Source of the DNA: Naematelia aurantialba
Lineage: Eukaryota; Basidiomycota; Tremellomycetes; Tremellales; Naemateliaceae
Direction of reading: 5' to 3'
DNA: 64,000 bases
Assembly (NCBI GenBank): GCA_021527695.1
Contig: JAKFAO010000003.1
Span: 434,001 to 498,000 of the forward strand
Positions 20,133 to 31,026 of the stretch are shown one piece after another (positions within the stretch are counted from its first letter, which is position 1; every line of letters starts with the position of its first letter). The translations under genes were made by a program, and so were the position numbers. The notes beneath the pieces are model-generated. The model was not told the origin of the DNA. It made no database searches and saw only the letters and a program-made list of their open reading frames with translations.

Positions 20133-21286
20133 ATGGCGCAACCCCATCTGGACTCTGTCCCTCGTCCGCCTCCTCCGTACTCTGCTCCCCAGCAGTTCCT
20201 CGTTCTCTCGGGCGTTGTCTATGCTCCTCACCTCCTTCCTTCAGGTCAAGCCCAGAACCGTCTCGCGGGCTGTGTTTATGTTCCTCACCTGATTCCTTTA
20301 GGGCATCTCGACCAGACAGCCCCTGAGCCCAACCGACCTGTAACCCTGGCGCCGCTGGTACTTCAACCTAACCTTGAGCACTCTGTGCGGCCCCGCCTCG
20401 CTCGTCTGAGCGAACTTGATGCGTCGCTCCCTCTCCGAGAACAAGAAATTCGTGGCCACCCGCTGTTCGTCCCTCTCGTGAGTCCTCCTGTCTGTCAAGT
20501 GCGTCCTGGGCGAGCACTTCAAGGTATCGATCCATGTCCCGCATGCCGCGTCTGGGTCTCGGCACCGTTGCAGCCGTGACCCTGATCATGTACAGAGAGC
20601 CGAGGTTGGTGGAGTGTATCCATTCAACCAGGAATTACCCCTCCTGTACCGCTCGGCAACCATGCCGACAAGCACTTTGAGCAACTCGGTGCCAGCTGGC
20701 GATGAACAACAAGGGAACCTTGTGCACAACATATCCGTGGAGGCATGGGAGATGCTCTTCAAACTGGAAACCTCTGTATGTGTCTAGTATCTTCTCTGCC
20801 CGGCATCCGTACACGCCACGCTCCCCCCCCCCCCTCCTTCTGCTCTGCATTGCATGTCCCGAAAGATCGTCCTAACACTCGCGCGCAATCTTCAAACTTG
20901 CTCCAGACTCAACCGCAGTCCAACCTCCTTTGGGATCCCCGCACCGACCTGACCCGTCCCAGCATCAGTAGCAGCGCCTTTCCCATCTGGTTTCTAGCGG
21001 GAGTCTGACTCGGAGCCGTTCTGGTTGACTTGATGCTTGCTGATAGTCGCAGACAATGTCCCTGGGGGACTTCACCTCGGAGCTCCGCGACTGGGACATT
21101 TCGGCGGCCGTGATCGACCATGTGCTGCAGTACCTGGTCGACGAGGGATGGGCGGAAATCTGGAGGGCCCGCGGGACCGGCGACTGCTGGATCACCGCTG
21201 TGCAAGACGAGACCCGAGCCAAGCCGGAGCAGCGAGCCGAGGTCGACCAGCGCGCCGAGGTCGAGCAGAAAGCGGACGAGCCCTGA
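20133..21286 (+). CDS. Hypothetical protein, multi-exon
   Basis: Not recognised. The model starts at the ATG at 20133. Exon 1 runs to about 20477, before a GTGAGT donor. It contains two diverged copies of one unit, GVVYAPHLLPSG and GCVYVPHLIPLG, which supports protein-level conservation, and an amphipathic part (RLARLSELDASLPLREQEIR). Exon 2 (about 20594-20776, donor GTATGT) encodes VEAWEMLFKLETS. Exon 3 begins about 20907. The last exon encodes MSLGDFTSELRDWDISAAV, then VLQYLVDEGWAEIWRARG, and a charged repeat tail (QRAEVDQRAEVEQ) to the stop at 21286. The last junction needs a weak GTCTGA donor, so the final exon may belong to a separate small gene. No domain or signal peptide was seen. Confidence 0.42.
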
Positions 21287-23413
21287 GAGATACGCGCTCA
21301 AAGTGTCGAACTGGCTGTGGAGTGGGCAGGAAGCACAGACTCTTCCTGGGCGGAGGCGCAACTAATACGATGGCAGCCAGGGGGTGGCGCCTCTGTGCTT
21401 TGGAGGCGAGGGAAATGTGTAAGAGGTTTGGGAGGGAGAGGGATGTGACGACCATTTATGAGATGAGGGATCGACATGCTCAGAGACTGCTGAAACACAG
21501 CCTGTACATGCTGTTCTTGTAGATACTGCGTCGCCAAGGCTCATACACGTAGACCATGTCCAATGTCACGTCTCGATCCTGCACGTTTGGTTTCTCCCCT
21601 TGGCTGCGCCTCGGTATTGGTGCTGATGCTCGCTCTGGCCAGCGTCTGATGTCTTTTCACGGCTTTGTCCCCGCGCGTTGTCCCATCCCCCTTGTTCACT
21701 GACAGAAGCGCTTGCGTGCTAACACTGTCCAGCCCGACACTGCTCATCGGCCTAGTCCGCTCGAACGGGCCGCTCACAGCTGCGTGGTTCACTGTCCACG
21801 CACGCACGCAGCACACCCCAAGGGTGGTCCCTCATCTTGCTGCTCGAGCGACCGACTGCTCATCGGAGCAGACTACGCCCCCGGCCGCGCCAGTCCCAGC
21901 CCTTGCATCTCGTACGGACGGCATCTCGTGACGGACGGTCCCTCGTTCTGCCACCCCAAACTCGGCCCTGCCGATCCTGCCAGCCTGCTGATCCTGATCG
22001 TGCTAGTGGCCGAGACGTCCAGTCTGCTGACTGAATCTGCACTTGACTATCTACATATGCATCTGCATCTGCGATTGCGATTGTACTTGCACCTGCAGTT
22101 GCGATTGCAAATACAACGACGGCTGCGTGTCTGCGGCCATCCTTTCCGCCCAACAGCAATCTGCACGCCACGCCCGCTCAGGCTGGTCGGGACATGGACA
22201 CCTTCAGCGGCCAGATCACACTGCTGGTCCGTGACTGGCGTCTGGGCCCTCGTCCCTGCGCGCTGGTCCTTCCAAGTGCCGACCCCAGTAACCGATCGGC
22301 GCCTCCCTCGTCCTCGCCGTCTTGGCACTCGGCTGTTCTACCTTACCCGATGGTCGACCAGACCCTCGATACCTAATACGTGTTACGTATGTGCAGGTGT
22401 ATGTGGCGCATGTAGCATGTCTGCTGTAGGCGTGTGCAGCATGTTGCATGCATCTGTGTGTGCATATGTGTGCATGCATGTGTGTGCATATGTGTGCATG
22501 CATGTATGTGCATATGTGTGCATGCATGTGTGTGCATATGTGTGCATGCGCGCCGCTGCGTGTTTGTTCCTCCGTAACACGCCATCATGCTCATCTCTGC
22601 AACATGCAACACCCCCACACAATCCTCATCAACCCCTCAACCCCTCCACCCCCAAACGACAGTCCCCCGTCCTGCGGCCTGTGGCTTCGAGGGTCCGCAC
22701 TGAAACAGCCACACTGCGCAAACACGATCGTCTATTCCGTCTACTCCGTCCACACCCAGCTGAGACGTGATCGCCCTCGTGCGGGACCGTGGCGGTGGCG
22801 ACTGGACGTGCGTGATGGAAGCAGTAAGCTGCGTCACTGCGTCGCTGCGTCACTGCGCCGCTGCGTCGATGCCGTTTCAAAGGACGTTGCCGTCCCCCGT
22901 CCTTCCTTGCTTCCCCTCGCTTTGCCCAAACCGTCACGTCTCAAGTCATGTCGCGTCTCCATGACCCCCCGACCCCCCGACCCCATACTTCTCTCTTGAT
23001 CGACCGTGTCCTCGTCTTGGATCCTTTGTCTACACACTGAGAATGTCTACACACTGAGAATGGAATGCCTTTGCACAGATCAACCAACGGACCAACCTCA
23101 CTTCGCCGCCTGGCCCCCGTTGCATCGTCTCATCTCCTTTATACCTGCATCGCTCTGCCACCTCGAGACTCGCAGACACCAGACACCCGTTGCGGCACAT
23201 CGCCGCTCTTGCTCAGTCCCCTTACATCGCCTCTTTTGCTGAGAGTCTCCTTCGTATTTCATCTCTTTTGCTCAATCGCTCCTCAGGCAGAGTTTAACAT
23301 CGGTCTTTATTCGTGCTCGTGTCTCAGCAGTGGACCCTTTGTGCAGACGACCGTCTAGCATCCCCAAGAAGTCTACTTGCTCTTGCGCACTTTCATATTT
23401 CTTGCCAGGCAAC
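21287..23413. other. 2.1-kb gene-poor region
   Basis: Apart from the purine-pyrimidine satellite annotated separately, I see only chance frames of low complexity. A 352-codon plus-strand frame is largely made of Cys-x-Tyr-Val-Cys-Met-His repeats translated from that satellite and is not a believable gene. Confidence 0.5.
22456..22549 (+). repeat. 22-bp alternating purine-pyrimidine satellite (TGTGTGCATA type)
   Basis: About four copies of a unit beginning TGTGTGCATATG and ending TGCATGCA. Almost every step alternates purine and pyrimidine, and it contains the palindromes GCATGC and CATATG. Such DNA can adopt Z-form or cruciform structures. It lies in a gene-poor stretch. Confidence 0.85.
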
Positions 23414-24187
23414 ATGGTCGTGAAGCGTCGCCCCAGACCATCCGACACAGACACCACTCCCACCACAACCGGGCGAGGATCGGTAGGCCTAGCCGGCATC
23501 GGCCCCCCATCGAACCACCCCTTCTTGCTTCCACAGCGACGATCGTTCGGCCAGCGCGAAGAGCTTGTCGAGAGCAGCACAGACGACGAACGCGACTCCC
23601 TCGACATGGGCGAACTAAGCGGTGAGTCTTGCGTCCCGTGGAGGCGCCCGGTATCCACAGGACGTCGCGTCCACAGGATACTTGTCGAAAGCATCGCTGA
23701 CGTGGGCCCAGACACTGCATCTTCCGTGCCGTCAGACGGTCGTCCAACGACTCCCTCTAAAGCTCTGCATGTCACTCGCGCGCCAGCGAGACACTCGCCG
23801 CCACCCACCCAAGGAGATCACCTCACCCTCGCCCTCAAGGCCGAACGTATCCTTGGCCTCACACCCGGCACGCTGCCCCATGCAAAAGCATGCCTCGAGC
23901 ATGCGAGGGACGCAGTGCGCCGAACTGCCGAGCCAGGATCGCCGGCCGCTCTGGCCGGATCCGCGTCGTCCGGGGCTGGAGGGATGCGGGGACGAATCGA
24001 TCGCGCAAAGAAATCGATGAGCGTCGCGCTGACTCCCAATACGTGGGGCAACGGCGTGGTCCTCGGTGCCGGGGGCAAGGACGAAGAGGAGAGGCGGGAG
24101 AGGAGGCGCCGAGCCAACGATGGCGTCATCTACTGGCAGAATCAGGTGATGAGGCTGGAGGCGGAGGAGGCGTCTGCCAAGCGATGA
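23414..24187 (+). CDS. Hypothetical protein with basic, coiled C-terminus
   Basis: Not recognised; 257 codons if read through. Starts at the ATG at 23414 (MVVKRRPRPSDTDTT). The first third is Ser/Thr/Asp-rich with an acidic cluster (ESSTDDERDSLDMGE). A possible 42-nt intron begins with GTGAGT near 23622 and ends at CACAG near 23659. It is a multiple of three without a stop, so both isoforms stay open. The C-terminal half has LKAERILGLTPGTLPHAKA, RGRIDRAKKSMSVALTPNTW and a charged helical end (EEERRERRRRANDGVIYWQN, RLEAEEASAKR) that could be a coiled coil. There is no signal peptide or membrane segment. Confidence 0.6.
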   Translation: MVVKRRPRPSDTDTTPTTTGRGSVGLAGIGPPSNHPFLLPQRRSFGQREELVESSTDDERDSLDMGELSGESCVPWRRPVSTGRRVHRILVESIADVGPDTASSVPSDGRPTTPSKALHVTRAPARHSPPPTQGDHLTLALKAERILGLTPGTLPHAKACLEHARDAVRRTAEPGSPAALAGSASSGAGGMRGRIDRAKKSMSVALTPNTWGNGVVLGAGGKDEEERRERRRRANDGVIYWQNQVMRLEAEEASAKR

Positions 24188-24527
24188 GCTAAGACGGCGA
24201 GAATCGTCCACCGGGGCCAGGCGACAACGCATCGAACGGCCTTTGATCGATTCATGTGGAAGACAACAGATCGATCTGTCGTGACAATACTCCACGGGAG
24301 AGAGACTGTCGAGTCAGATTCGTTGCGAAGTGGTGTCTGAGGAGGACTGTCAACTATGGGGCAGTGGACTGTGCGTAACACGATAGACTCACGATCACTA
24401 CTGTGCACCTGTTGTAACATACGCACAATCATATCTGGCATAGCGCTGTGTCTTTCCCGTCTGCGGGCCCTCGACTATGGTCTCAGTTCCAGAGCACAGG
24501 CCTTGGCGCCATTGCGTCCAGTAGGGA

Positions 24528-26080
24528 TCATGCTGGAGGATAGTGCCCCGCCCACAAGACCAGTCCAACTGCTGCCCAGAGCACGACCCACCAGATCCAA
24601 ATCCTGCCCCAGAATGTCATCGTGTTTTCTCGGCCCTTTGGCATGTCCTTCTTTCCAGGTGCGTCTGTCGGCCCCGTCTCTCGCAGAGCCTCTGGCATCT
24701 TGTTTGTTCCTTGTTCTTGCAGAACTTCTGGCGTTTCGTCTCCTCTTCCGGTCCAATGAAAGGCCATGTCGGCGACAGTCCACCAGACAACGGGGTCGCC
24801 GGAACTCACGCGCAGGGCAATCTGGGTGTGCGACGAGAGTATCAGCAGTAGGGTGAGGGCGGTGTGTTGAATATGAAAGGGGAGTGCTTGACTCGGCGCC
24901 GTGGCATGCTCTACCGACCCTCGGCGAGACTCCACCTCGGACCTTATCGAAGCTTGAGGAGATTTCGCCCTGGAGGCGTTCGGACCTTGGCGACAGAGAT
25001 ACTGAAGATAGGTGTACGTTCCTGAGAGTGAGACGAGGAGCACTGGAGCAGCAATGGCGATATTGGGTATCTGATCGCGAGTCCAGTACCTGAACACTCC
25101 GACGTTCCTGCGGACGACAGTCAGCTTTCGCGAAGCAGTCACCTGAAAGACTGACCAGTACTCGCGCTGTACAAAGCTGTACGCGAGCGGGAGCGAGGAC
25201 GTGCACCATGGCCGCTGCTCACTATGGGTTGCGGTCGGCGAAGCACAGAACGAATAGTAGGTATACGCTTGGAAGGCGCCAAAGGGACAGACAATGATGG
25301 CGCCCAAGAGTCCTGGTAGCGCAAGCTCGTACGCAGACCATTTGAATGCCTGCTTCTTTCAGCGATGTCACACGTATCGTTACGGACATGTTGGCTCACA
25401 GAGTGTTGATCAAAGAGGACCAACCAGCCCACTACGCCAGCAGAGAACACGCCGGTCGCGCGCAGACTCGTCGCCATCGCGAGAGAAGAACTAGCCCATA
25501 CCCATCTGCGTTGCAGTGCCATACCGAAGCCCGCGAACGTGCATAGTGCGTATAGTGGCTCGGTGTAGGGCGATGACATGACAGCCTGAGATGGCTGAAG
25601 GAGGTACAAGATTGTGGCGGTCCGAGCGAATGCGGGCGAGTAGAGGCGTTTGGTCAAGCTTTCGCCAACGTCAGCTACGCGATTGGAATTGCAGAAAGCT
25701 CACCGGTATAACGCTATCGCAGCACCTACGAATGCAGCGTTGGCCACTATTTCGCCGCCTAGCACGAGATCATGCATCTCTAGGGTACTGGTTCTGCCTC
25801 TACAGGCCAGCCGGATAACCTCGCCTGCAGAGCGCAAGACTGCCGGCCAGCCGGGTTGGAAAGCCAGCTGCTGCTCGTATTGGTACCCATCTCGAGCGAT
25901 AGACACAAAGTGTATCACATCCCATCGCAGCGTCGCTGGAGATCCCACGAGAGAAAGAAGACCTTGCGATGTGTCAAAGGTCGACAGCCACGACAGTGGA
26001 CGGAGCAACGCGCAGACGACGAGCCTAATTGCTATAGCTAGCAATATGATGACTCGCTCATCTGACGCTGCTGTCTCCAT
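24528..26080 (-). CDS. GPI18: GPI mannosyltransferase 2 (PIG-V / GPI18)
   Basis: ER membrane enzyme that adds the second mannose to the GPI anchor precursor. Starts at the ATG at 26080 (METAASDERVIILL). Exon 1 carries RLVVCALLRPLSWLSTFDTS and the family signature LRWDVIHFVSIARDGYQYEQ, followed by AFQPGWP, in the first lumenal loop where the catalytic acid is expected. Further exons encode SPAFARTATILYLLQPSQAV, SSPYTEPLYALCTFAGF and ATSLRATGVFSAG, matching the PIG-V middle region. A long hydrophobic section (about 25300-25000) and a C-terminal hydrophobic segment (WIWWVVLWAAVGLVLWAGHY) end at 24528. Multiple membrane spans are evident. A GGA microsatellite lies just upstream of the start. Intron ends in the middle part were not all fixed. 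Confidence 0.85.
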
Positions 26081-26109
26081 GCTCGCATGTTGCCATGTGC
26101 AGGTGTCAG

Positions 26110-26148
26110 GAAGGAGGAGGAGGAGGAGGAGGAGGAGGAAGAGGAAGT
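26110..26148 (+). repeat. GGA microsatellite upstream of GPI18
   Basis: About eleven GGA triplets, ending in GGAAGAGG, lie 30-68 bp upstream of the GPI18 start. On the gene's own strand this is a CCT/TCC tract, probably part of its 5' leader or core promoter. Confidence 0.85.
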
Positions 26149-26459
26149 GAAGGAAGCAAGGAAGCAAGGAAAGGATGGAAGCAAGGTGCCACGCGAGCTG
26201 AAACGCCGCCCAATTTTGGTTCCGTTGACGCGTATTGTTGTTTTCACCCATAATATTTGGCTCTCAACATCCCGTCTCCCTCGTACCGTGGACATTTCCT
26301 CAGCTTGCAGCTGTGCATCTGGTGTCAATCGCGCTTCTTTGACTCATAAGGGGACATATACGTATCGGGCAAACAACCGCGTACGATTGCTCTACTTCTA
26401 CGGACCCCACGGCGCTTGCAGGAGAACGATTATTACAGTGGATCGAAGTGGGGAAGAGG

Positions 26460-28380
26460 ATGATGCCCAAGCACCGGGCGTACTCGCGGAGGGAGCTTGA
26501 AGGGCTCCGGCGCGCCGACCTACAGAATCTCTACAAGGTCAGTAATCGCTGCCTCAGTTTCGTCTGACCATCTCGCTTTCCTCGCAAGTAGATGCTTGGC
26601 ATATATGCTGATATGTGGTCAGATCCATGGCTTGAAGGGCGCCAACCAAAAGTCGGATGCCCTTGTCGAGCAACTGGTCAAGTTCTTCGCGTCACCTACA
26701 TTCGCACATCCCACTTCAGGATCCCCCAGACCCGGGCGTAACGTCAGAAGGCTACAGACGATTGAGCCACAGCCTATACCGAAGCAGAGGGTCGTCAGTA
26801 GCGGGATCAGGATGAAGCCTGTCCGGGAGAGGGGGAGAGAAATCAAAGTCACCGAGGTTGCTTTGGTCAAGCAGGATGCTCTGGCCGACGAGGCCGACAA
26901 ACTTCCCCTCTGCATGCCTGTCGACCTGTCCGTCATTCGTACGTCGTGTAACGATTCACTAAATAGGTTGTCGGAAGAATCTCGCTGACTCTAATCAGCG
27001 CAACCATTGCCAGTATCGCTGCGGCCACTGGACGTCGACGCGCAGATACGCAACCTGTCGTCACGCATCGCGCATCTCGAAACCCTTCCTTCCTCTTCGA
27101 CCTCGTCGCCTCCCGAGCTGGACCGCATGCGAGCCGACCTGGCCGACCTGCGTGCTACGCTGCAATCTGGCTTTGTCAGCGCGGCGCGAGTTGAAGCGAT
27201 GCTCAACGAACGGGATGCGCAATGGGCAGAACGACTCCAAGCGGCGGAAGAAGCCTGGGCGCGGAAGCTGCGGAACGTACAAGAAATATGGGAGAAACGC
27301 TGGAGAACAGGAGCGGGGGATGCAGAAACGGAGACGGCGGAAGCCCTGGAAGGTTCCTCGCGTCGAGCGGATAAACGACGGAGATCGTCTTCCGCGCGAC
27401 TGGAAGTCACCACCCCTCGGAAACGCGCTCGTACGGAGCCGCTCGAGGCGGAGGATCAGACGGTGATCGACCAGCCAAGGTATTCTACGGCATCCGCTCC
27501 ACAAACTCCCTCACCTACCAAATCGACCCCGCTGTCAGCCTTCAAAACGCCACTTGCGCTAGATTCGCGGCATCCCACTATCGAGCCTGCTCTGCCTCGG
27601 ACGCCGAGTCCATCACATCAAGCTATGCCAGTGGACAACTCGCGCACACCTGTTGTTTCCGACTTCTTTGCTCCTCCTCCGCCTTTTGCTTCGTCCAAGC
27701 AGCAGCAGCGGGGAGGTCCTGCGGAGCTGCCCTATCCCATGTTTGCGACCACGCCGAAACCGTCTGAACCGACTTCACCTACACTGGACGCTCCCCCCTC
27801 TGCATCGCGAGCTCGCGCACATCAGAATCTAGGATTCACCTCGCTCACGCCAGGACGGCTGAGGGCACAGCAAGCGCCTCGAGCAGTGTCTGAAGCCCAC
27901 GTCGAGCTAGCAACCATCACCGAGTCGCCCGAGAACCCGCTCGCTGCATCTGTTGCCCAGCGCCGGGTAGCCTCGCTGGACACAGGCGCAACTCCGACCA
28001 AGTTTTTCCCAGGCGGTAATCTCGCTTCACCGTCCCGCCTCTCTCCTTCCCCCAGCATAGGCGACTCGGACGGCTTTCGCTACACGCCATTTCCTGCGCC
28101 CACGCAGTCTGCTAGCAAGGCTACTCGGGCACGGGGCCAGCTTGGCCAGCTACAAGGCGCGGATGAGCAGCGTAACGAGGAGCCTGCCAGACAGTACATG
28201 TCGGTCGCGCTGCACGGCCTGGACAGCCGTAACGAGAGCCCGAGCGCGCTTGCAACGCCTGGACACCGGACACTGCTAGGGACCGAGCGGTATAGAGACA
28301 CCCGGTTCGGCGACGTGCCAATGCTCCACTGGGGCACGCCTGGCGTGGATATCTGGGGCAGCGGCACCCCAGGAAGATGA
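26460..28380 (+). CDS. SAP-domain protein with coiled coil, function unknown
   Basis: Exon 1 (26460-26537) and exon 2 (from 26623) together encode a SAP-like helix-extended loop-helix: SRRELEGLRRADLQNLYK joined to IHGLKGANQKSDALVEQL. This module usually binds AT-rich scaffold DNA. A third exon from about 27014 carries a coiled coil (DVDAQIRNLSSRIAHLET, ELDRMRADLADLRATLQSGF, ERDAQWAERLQAAEEAWARK). A basic nuclear-localisation-like cluster follows (RRADKRRRSSS, TPRKRARTEP). The remaining 300 residues are Pro/Ser/Thr-rich with many TP and SP sites and end in GVDIWGSGTPGR. It looks like a cell-cycle-phosphorylated chromatin or spindle-associated protein, but I cannot assign a family. Its promoter lies in the 380 bp shared with GPI18. 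Confidence 0.78.
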
Positions 28381-28752
28381 GGCGGTTACGCACTTGCTGG
28401 AGATGGGACGATTTTGGTTCTTGTTGGAGCGATACGCTCTAGGGAATTGTACGGGCAGTCGTAGCACTGATCTCTTGCTTGTATCACGCCTAGTCGTACA
28501 CTGTGCATCTTGCTGGTTGCTCGCTCGTCGGGATATTGCCACGTGGGATTGGAATTCGTCAAAATCGCGTGCGCAGGAGGTGGAGGCGGCGGCTGCTACT
28601 CTTTTTCTTTCTTTCTCTCTCTCTCTCTTGTCTGTTCATCCTACACACGCAAGAGCACCAGCGCCGCCTTGTCCCCGTCGTGTAGCTGGCTGAGCGTCGG
28701 CTGCGGTATCTTGAGCGCGCTGGTGAAACATCGAGGCGCTTGACCAGCAAGG

Positions 28753-30587
28753 ATGACTATCGCAACGGGGACTGCAACGGCGCCAGCTGCGACAGGGAGG
28801 GTACATGCTGCTGTATCGTCGGCTTTACCTGTCGGTGCGGGAGTGCCAACTTCACTGGTAGTGTTCACCACGTCGCAATTTCCCCTGGCACTGCGGTACG
28901 AGCACCCGCGCAAGCCGGTTCTTGTGATACCGCCGCTGGTGCATCGGTCACTGCATGCTGCCCTGGACGGGGAGACGCCGTCCGTGCTCGTCCAGCATGG
29001 AACGGCGTATCTGCCCCATCCCGACACGTTGGGCAAACAGGACATCCCATCGAGGCCGACTGCAGCCCACCACGCATCTTCGCAGCATGATCCCTCGCTC
29101 CATCATGCGTCATCGTCGACGGCGGGTGGGGCTGGTGGTGATTCCACCGTCGATAGTCAGGCCGAACTAGCGAGTGACAGCGGTTATGGCGCGGGCGACG
29201 CCGAAGTGACCGTCAAGATCCACCTCGTGGGGTCCGGCTCGACGAGTGCCAAGGCGGAGTGGATCGAATCCGCCCTGTCCTTGCTGGGGCAGTACAAAGG
29301 CCTGCGGCACTTGGACACGCTACTGCTCGGTTTCCGCGGAGTGGACTACAAGGGCAAGAAGACGGCTGCGTCAGAGATGTTTGGCTGTGGCGCAGAGGGG
29401 CTGGAGGGGGGAAGCGGGTCAGAATACGTGCCGGACCATCTGCACAAAGAGGTTCTCGAAGTATGGGCCGCAGTCAAGACCGCCACTGCTGGCACTGGGG
29501 CCACACTAGACGGCGTCACGGTCGGCCGGCTAGGCACAATGTACCTCCCCCTCGGACTCCTGCGGGACGTCAAGGCGCTCGATGAAGAACTGGAAATCAA
29601 CGCGCTAGACACACCAGACTGCCACAGCCTGCCCAAGGAGTATAGTGGCTGGGCGAGGGACGCGGGCATCGAACTTTGGGCCGGAGGCGGAGGCGAAGGG
29701 TCCGGTGAGCGTCCCTCCACAGCTCATCAGTGGTCTCGCTCTCTCCTCTACCTCTTTGTTTCTTAAGTTTGTAGATGCTCGTCTCGTTTCAAGTCCCGCG
29801 TCATACAATACTTTGGAGCTTTTATCCCTCTTCCACATCTGACCACGCATGCCGAGTCTTCTCCAATCGGAAGAAGGTTGACACCGCGCAGATCCGCTGC
29901 CCAGCGCACACCTGCACAATCTGTTGTTCGAGTTCAATGACAAGATCGCCGCGCTAGGTCTGGGCCGCCGAGTCGGCGATGTGATTCCCCTCAGAGAGGA
30001 CGGGCTGAAGTTCGACCAGGCGGCCAAACCGGCCGTCGACGTGCGTTGGGTCCTGAGTGTGAGTTCCTCCTCGGCTCCCTCCATGATCCTCGGTCCCTCT
30101 TCCAGCCTCCATCCTCCATCTTCCATCTTCCATCCTCCATCCTCCGCCACCCATAGTCACAGCGTCCGACCTCGACCACCAAACCCGTGCCATTCCGACG
30201 GATTCACTGCAAGCATTTGGACTCGGAGCTGACACTTGCGTTCAGTACACGCTGGTATCGCGGACGAGAGGCATTGTGCGAGACAAAGGGTGAGTGTGGA
30301 GTCTGGCCCATTTGTTTGCCTACTTCCACTGTCGATTGCCCATGTCCGTTGATCACGTCTATTGTCGCTTGCCGATTGTCGACTGCCCCTTGCCCGTATT
30401 CATTATTCATTGTTCTTTGCCCGCTGCCCATTGTCCATTGTCCATTGTTCTATGTGCATGATAGACATGCCCCCTCGAACCAATCCTCCAGGAATCCTGC
30501 GAACACCTTGGCCCTTTCCGTCCATATATGCATGCCGCGAATGCTGACACGGCCTGCAGATACGTTATAATGGCAGATATACAATAA
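28753..30587 (+). CDS. GCLM: Glutamate-cysteine ligase regulatory (modifier) subunit
   Basis: Regulatory partner of the catalytic subunit in the first, rate-limiting step of glutathione synthesis in the cytosol; an aldo-keto-reductase-like fold. Four exons: 28753-29704, 29892-30058, 30246-30289 and 30560-30587, all in frame. Family segments in order are VTVKIHLVGSGSTSAKAEW, LRHLDTLLLGFRGVDYKG, the conserved EINALDTPDCHSLPKEYSGW, then ARDAGIELWAGGGGEG, and the C-terminal WVLSYTLVSRTRGIVRDKGY. These align with the animal protein's WLLRYSVIV..RGII..KGYI tail. The N-terminal 120 residues are longer and less conserved. The third intron carries degenerate CCATTGT-type repeats (about 30325-30450). 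Confident on family. Confidence 0.85.
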
Positions 30588-30693
30588 ATTTAGAGCCTGA
30601 GTCGGCACCGGTTATCTGGCGCCTGTCAGACCAGTTGGGCAGAGGACACACTACATCTCGATGGATCTGTGGTGTATCAAGTCTGTGCATTTC

Positions 30694-30796
30694 GAGTATG
30701 TACATGCCAATTACGTACACACTGGGTATGCACACACTGAGTATGCACACACTGATTATGTACAGCCTGAGTATGTACTGCCTGAATACGTACATG
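30694..30796 (+). repeat. 15-bp degenerate tandem repeat (TATGCACACACTG type)
   Basis: About seven units of a 15-bp sequence such as AGTATGCACACACTG, with variants TATGTACAGCCTG and TACGTACACACTG. It lies about 110 bp after the GCLM stop codon, in the convergent gap before REX3. Units differ at one to four positions, so this is an older array than the other minisatellites. Confidence 0.8.
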
Positions 30797-31026
30797 GGTA
30801 TCACGGTGAAGTGGTAGTGGGGTCGTGCTCTATCCCCGACTAGCCGTTGGGTCGCCGACCGACCTCGGTGATACGTTGCGGTCGGTCAAGACGCCGAACT
30901 CCCACATGCCTGACTGCTTAGAACGACAGGACTCATGCTACATCGGCTACGATGACGCTCATGGTTTATAAACCAGGGACACGGACATGTGGCTTGAGGA
31001 TGCTGGATCTTCGGTGACGGTTGGCA

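Noticed and set aside
21712..22770. 352-codon plus-strand frame
   Set aside because: Much of it is the translation of the 22-bp satellite (VCAYVCMH repeats) and the rest is low-complexity; no introns or motifs.
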